7,027 nucleotides of DNA, taken from the NCBI GenBank assembly GCA_025450555.1, contig JANWHF010000159.1:1-7027 (forward strand), given 5' to 3'. The stretch's first letter is position 1. Each line of letters begins with the position of its first letter. Shown one piece after another: positions 5,356 through 7,027 of the stretch. Under the pieces are notes generated by a model. It saw only the letters and a list, made by a program, of their open reading frames with translations, searched no databases and was not told where the DNA came from. Both the position numbers and the translations under genes were made by a program. The DNA is from Tepidisphaeraceae bacterium. Lineage in GTDB: Bacteria > Planctomycetota > Phycisphaerae > Tepidisphaerales > Tepidisphaeraceae.

Positions 5356-6117
5356 TTATGCAAGCTTGGCGCGAAGCCGGCGAAGAATCGGGAACAGGCC
5401 GATCGCCGCGAGCGTCATCAGGCCGCTCCAGGCAGCCGAAGGCAGTGGCACCGCATGCGTCGGCGGAGGCAGAAGCAACAGCATTTCGGGCCGCAGATTG
5501 CTGCCGGGGTCGTTGTTGCCCAGCGGATTACCGCCAAGGTTGTTCATGGTCGTGGTGGTCGTCGTGTTGTTCTGGGTGCCGGTTGCAAGGATCCCGCCGA
5601 CGCGATCGGTTTTGCCATGGCGGAAGCCGGAGAAGCTGGCGACGACCTGCGTGTTGCCTGGGCCCGCCACGAAGTCGGCGGCGGTGAGCGTGGCGGCCGT
5701 GGGTCCGCTGACTTTGAAGGCAAAGCTCTTGGTAGCGCCGGCAGCGATGCCATTGCCGTTTGCGCCAAATTTGCCATGCAGCGCCGCGCCGCCTTCGTAG
5801 TTGCCATAGGGCTTGGCGATGACGACGCCTTTATGATTGCGATCATCTTTCCACGCGCTTCCCTTCACTTTGCCAAAGGAAGCCGTGTTATCGCCGGTAA
5901 TATCAAAGGCAAAGCCGGTGAGCTTGCCGGCGCTGGTGTTGTCGAGGTTGAAGGTCAGCGTCTCGGCGACGTTGTCATACGTGACGGTGCTGGTGAAGCT
6001 GCCGAGGTTGTGAATGCTGGTATCGCTCTGGACGTTGGCTGTCGAGGTGCCGGCCAGTGCCAGTGAGGGGCCGAGCGAAAGGGCAGCGGCCGCGATGAGT
6101 AAGCGTGCGGTCTTCAT
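5356..6117 (-). CDS. Exported PEP-CTERM (VPLP-type) sorting-domain protein
   Basis: A 253-residue secreted protein carrying an exosortase-type sorting tail. Signal peptide: MKTARLLIAAAALSLG followed by an ALA cleavage site at about residue 22. Residues 23-178 are rich in Thr, Gly, Asn and Ala with beta-type alternation (TVTYDNVAETLTFNLDN, AGKLTGFAFDITGDN) and resemble the loosely conserved beta-sandwich regions of PEP-CTERM proteins. A low-complexity linker at 180-207 has six consecutive Thr and many Asn. The tail has VPLPSAAW at 223-230, a hydrophobic segment (about 231-246) and the basic end RRLRAK. In the known PEP-CTERM model such tails are cut by exosortase and the protein is moved to the surface or matrix. 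No exosortase gene lies in this window. AAGGAG (6129-6134) lies 11 nt before the ATG and supports this start. A terminator-like hairpin follows. Its specific function is unknown. Confidence 0.88.
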   Translation of the reverse strand: MKTARLLIAAAALSLGPSLALAGTSTANVQSDTSIHNLGSFTSTVTYDNVAETLTFNLDNTSAGKLTGFAFDITGDNTASFGKVKGSAWKDDRNHKGVVIAKPYGNYEGGAALHGKFGANGNGIAAGATKSFAFKVSGPTAATLTAADFVAGPGNTQVVASFSGFRHGKTDRVGGILATGTQNNTTTTTTMNNLGGNPLGNNDPGSNLRPEMLLLLPPPTHAVPLPSAAWSGLMTLAAIGLFPILRRLRAKLA

Positions 6118-6616
6118 GGGGTTCCAAGCTCCTTGCGAGGGCGATGTCGGCTATTTATCAGCGCGGACTCTTCCCGCTGGCGCATCAGGGCGCTCTTTTA
6201 CCGGCTCGTCCTTCGTCGTTGGGTTTGAATGAAAGCCATCGGGCGATCTTGTGCCTCAGGCCAAGTCGCAAGCGGCTGACAAGTGGACTATACCCCACGT
6301 CTGAAGGTGTGCCACTTTTGCCATCAGATTTTGCGGACGCTCGGGAACAGCGATGTGAAAACGCCGTGGATGAATCCATATATTCCGGTCCGATAACTCG
6401 TCGGGTCCAACAGTCATCGAGCCCGTACATTTGCCCCGCCGCAGCCTGCGTCGTTTTGTATCCATTTTGAAAATATTGAGTTAGACACCAGTTATTGATT
6501 CCCCGATCGCTCGGCGGCCACTCCGGTAAAATGGCCCGATTTCAAGCAAAATCTTTCGTCGGCTGCACATTGAGCTCGAGGTTCGGTAAAACCTTGAACG
6601 ACAAGAGGAAGCAACT
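6118..6616. other. Gene-poor divergent intergenic region
   Basis: Nearly 500 bp between the PEP-CTERM gene (leftward) and the isomerase-like gene (rightward). Short open frames on both strands have no recognisable domains and unconvincing composition. TATAGT on the minus strand at 6287-6292 is a possible distant -10 for the PEP-CTERM gene. TAAAAT at 6527-6532 is a possible -10 for the rightward gene. Neither has a matching -35. Around 6465-6500 the sequence turns A/T-rich (ATTTTGAAAAT). I see no tRNA, riboswitch consensus, insertion sequence or clear terminator. It probably holds the promoters and leaders of both flanking genes. Confidence 0.5.
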
Positions 6617-7027
6617 ATGGAAATTGCAATCTGCTCATACAGCTTTCATCGCACGATGGCCGCTGGTCAAATGGATTTTGCCGGGTACGTCAGCATTTGT
6701 CGGGATCTTGGCTGTATGCAGCTCGATCCCTGGAATGCTCATCTTCTGCCGGCAGGGAAGGGGGCCGATGCGATCTGCGCCAGCCGGAATCCGAGCCAGT
6801 CGCAGTTCCTTCGGCCGCCCGACATGAAGGAAGTGGATCGGATAGCAGCGATTGCACGCGCGGCAGGTTTACCTTTTGGAACGATGGCTGTGGACGGCGC
6901 CAATATCTATGAGGAATCGTCTCAGAAGCGTGTTGAGAATCGCACGCGCGCCTATCAATGGCTTGAGGTCGCCGAGCGGCTCGGCGCTAAACAGGTGCGG
7001 ATTGACGCTGGCGGGCCGGAGGAATTG
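6617..7027 (+). CDS. Sugar phosphate isomerase/epimerase-like (AP endonuclease 2 TIM barrel), truncated by window edge
   Basis: The first 137 residues of a protein resembling the xylose isomerase-like TIM-barrel family, which includes sugar isomerases and epimerases and AP-endonuclease-2 proteins. These cytoplasmic enzymes usually bind a divalent metal and isomerise sugars or related polyols. The start MEIAICSYSFHRTM is a typical first barrel strand. AGYVSICRDLGCMQLDPWNAHL is the usual helix and second strand of the family. Then VDRIAAIARAAGLPFGTMAVDG gives helix and third strand, and RAYQWLEVAERLGAKQVRIDAG helix and fourth strand. The metal-binding residues should lie mostly in the missing C-terminal half, so the substrate cannot be judged. 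GAGGA (6605-6609) is 7 nt before the ATG and supports this start. Many paralogues of this family occur in planctomycetes. Confidence 0.85.
   Translation, partial: MEIAICSYSFHRTMAAGQMDFAGYVSICRDLGCMQLDPWNAHLLPAGKGADAICASRNPSQSQFLRPPDMKEVDRIAAIARAAGLPFGTMAVDGANIYEESSQKRVENRTRAYQWLEVAERLGAKQVRIDAGGPEEL

Noticed and set aside
5455..6066. 203-codon open frame opposite the PEP-CTERM gene
   Set aside because: Antisense to a gene with a good ribosome binding site, signal peptide and sorting tail; the Gly/Ala/Val-rich composition is a mirror effect.
6310..6330. TGGCAC on the minus strand as a possible sigma-54 site
   Set aside because: The required GC doublet of the -12 element is not at the right spacing.
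6105..6470. Short open frames in the divergent gap on both strands (6105-6470 plus, 6185-6430 minus)
   Set aside because: No domain, no convincing ribosome binding site and mixed composition; they look like chance frames.
6495..6827. 110-codon plus-strand frame overlapping the isomerase-like gene
   Set aside because: It is out of frame with the recognisable TIM-barrel sequence that starts at 6617 with a good Shine-Dalgarno.

Overview
The window looks like ordinary chromosome from a moderately GC-rich, free-living bacterium, most likely a planctomycete, perhaps of the Phycisphaerae side. That placement is inference. It rests on a secreted protein ending in a VPLPSAAW-type PEP-CTERM sorting tail, a sugar phosphate isomerase/epimerase-like TIM-barrel protein, widely spaced single genes rather than tight operons, and a TrmB and PepA of the type common in that phylum. 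No rRNA, tRNA, CRISPR array, transposase or phage gene is visible.

Layout, left to right. (1) 1-1328, minus: leucyl aminopeptidase pepA, cut by the left edge, with all seven active-site residues present, a plausible promoter and a hairpin over its ribosome binding site. (2) 1408-1887, minus: a small cytoplasmic protein of no recognised family. (3) About 2011-2060: an AT-rich palindromic repeat in the gap before the next gene. (4) 2085-3068, minus: a secreted HExxH metalloprotease-like protein. (5) 3121-3750, plus: trmB, the tRNA m7G46 methyltransferase. It diverges from the protease gene across about 50 bp holding two face-to-face -10 boxes, both so close to their start codons that both mRNAs may be leaderless. 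(6) 3770-3856: a very long hairpin between convergent trmB and moeA. (7) 3860-5212, minus: moeA, molybdopterin molybdenumtransferase. (8) 5266-5306: a terminator-like hairpin. (9) 5356-6117, minus: a PEP-CTERM exported protein. (10) 6118-6616: a gene-poor divergent intergenic stretch. (11) 6617 to the right edge, plus: a sugar phosphate isomerase/epimerase-like protein, truncated.

The genes do not form one pathway. They are separate housekeeping functions (peptide turnover, tRNA modification, molybdenum cofactor synthesis, sugar metabolism) mixed with two exported proteins of unknown target. I see no convincing new multi-gene system. The points most worth a second look are the 87-nt hairpin, the divergent and possibly leaderless promoter pair, the strand-asymmetric terminator, the AT-rich palindrome, and the unassigned exported metalloprotease.
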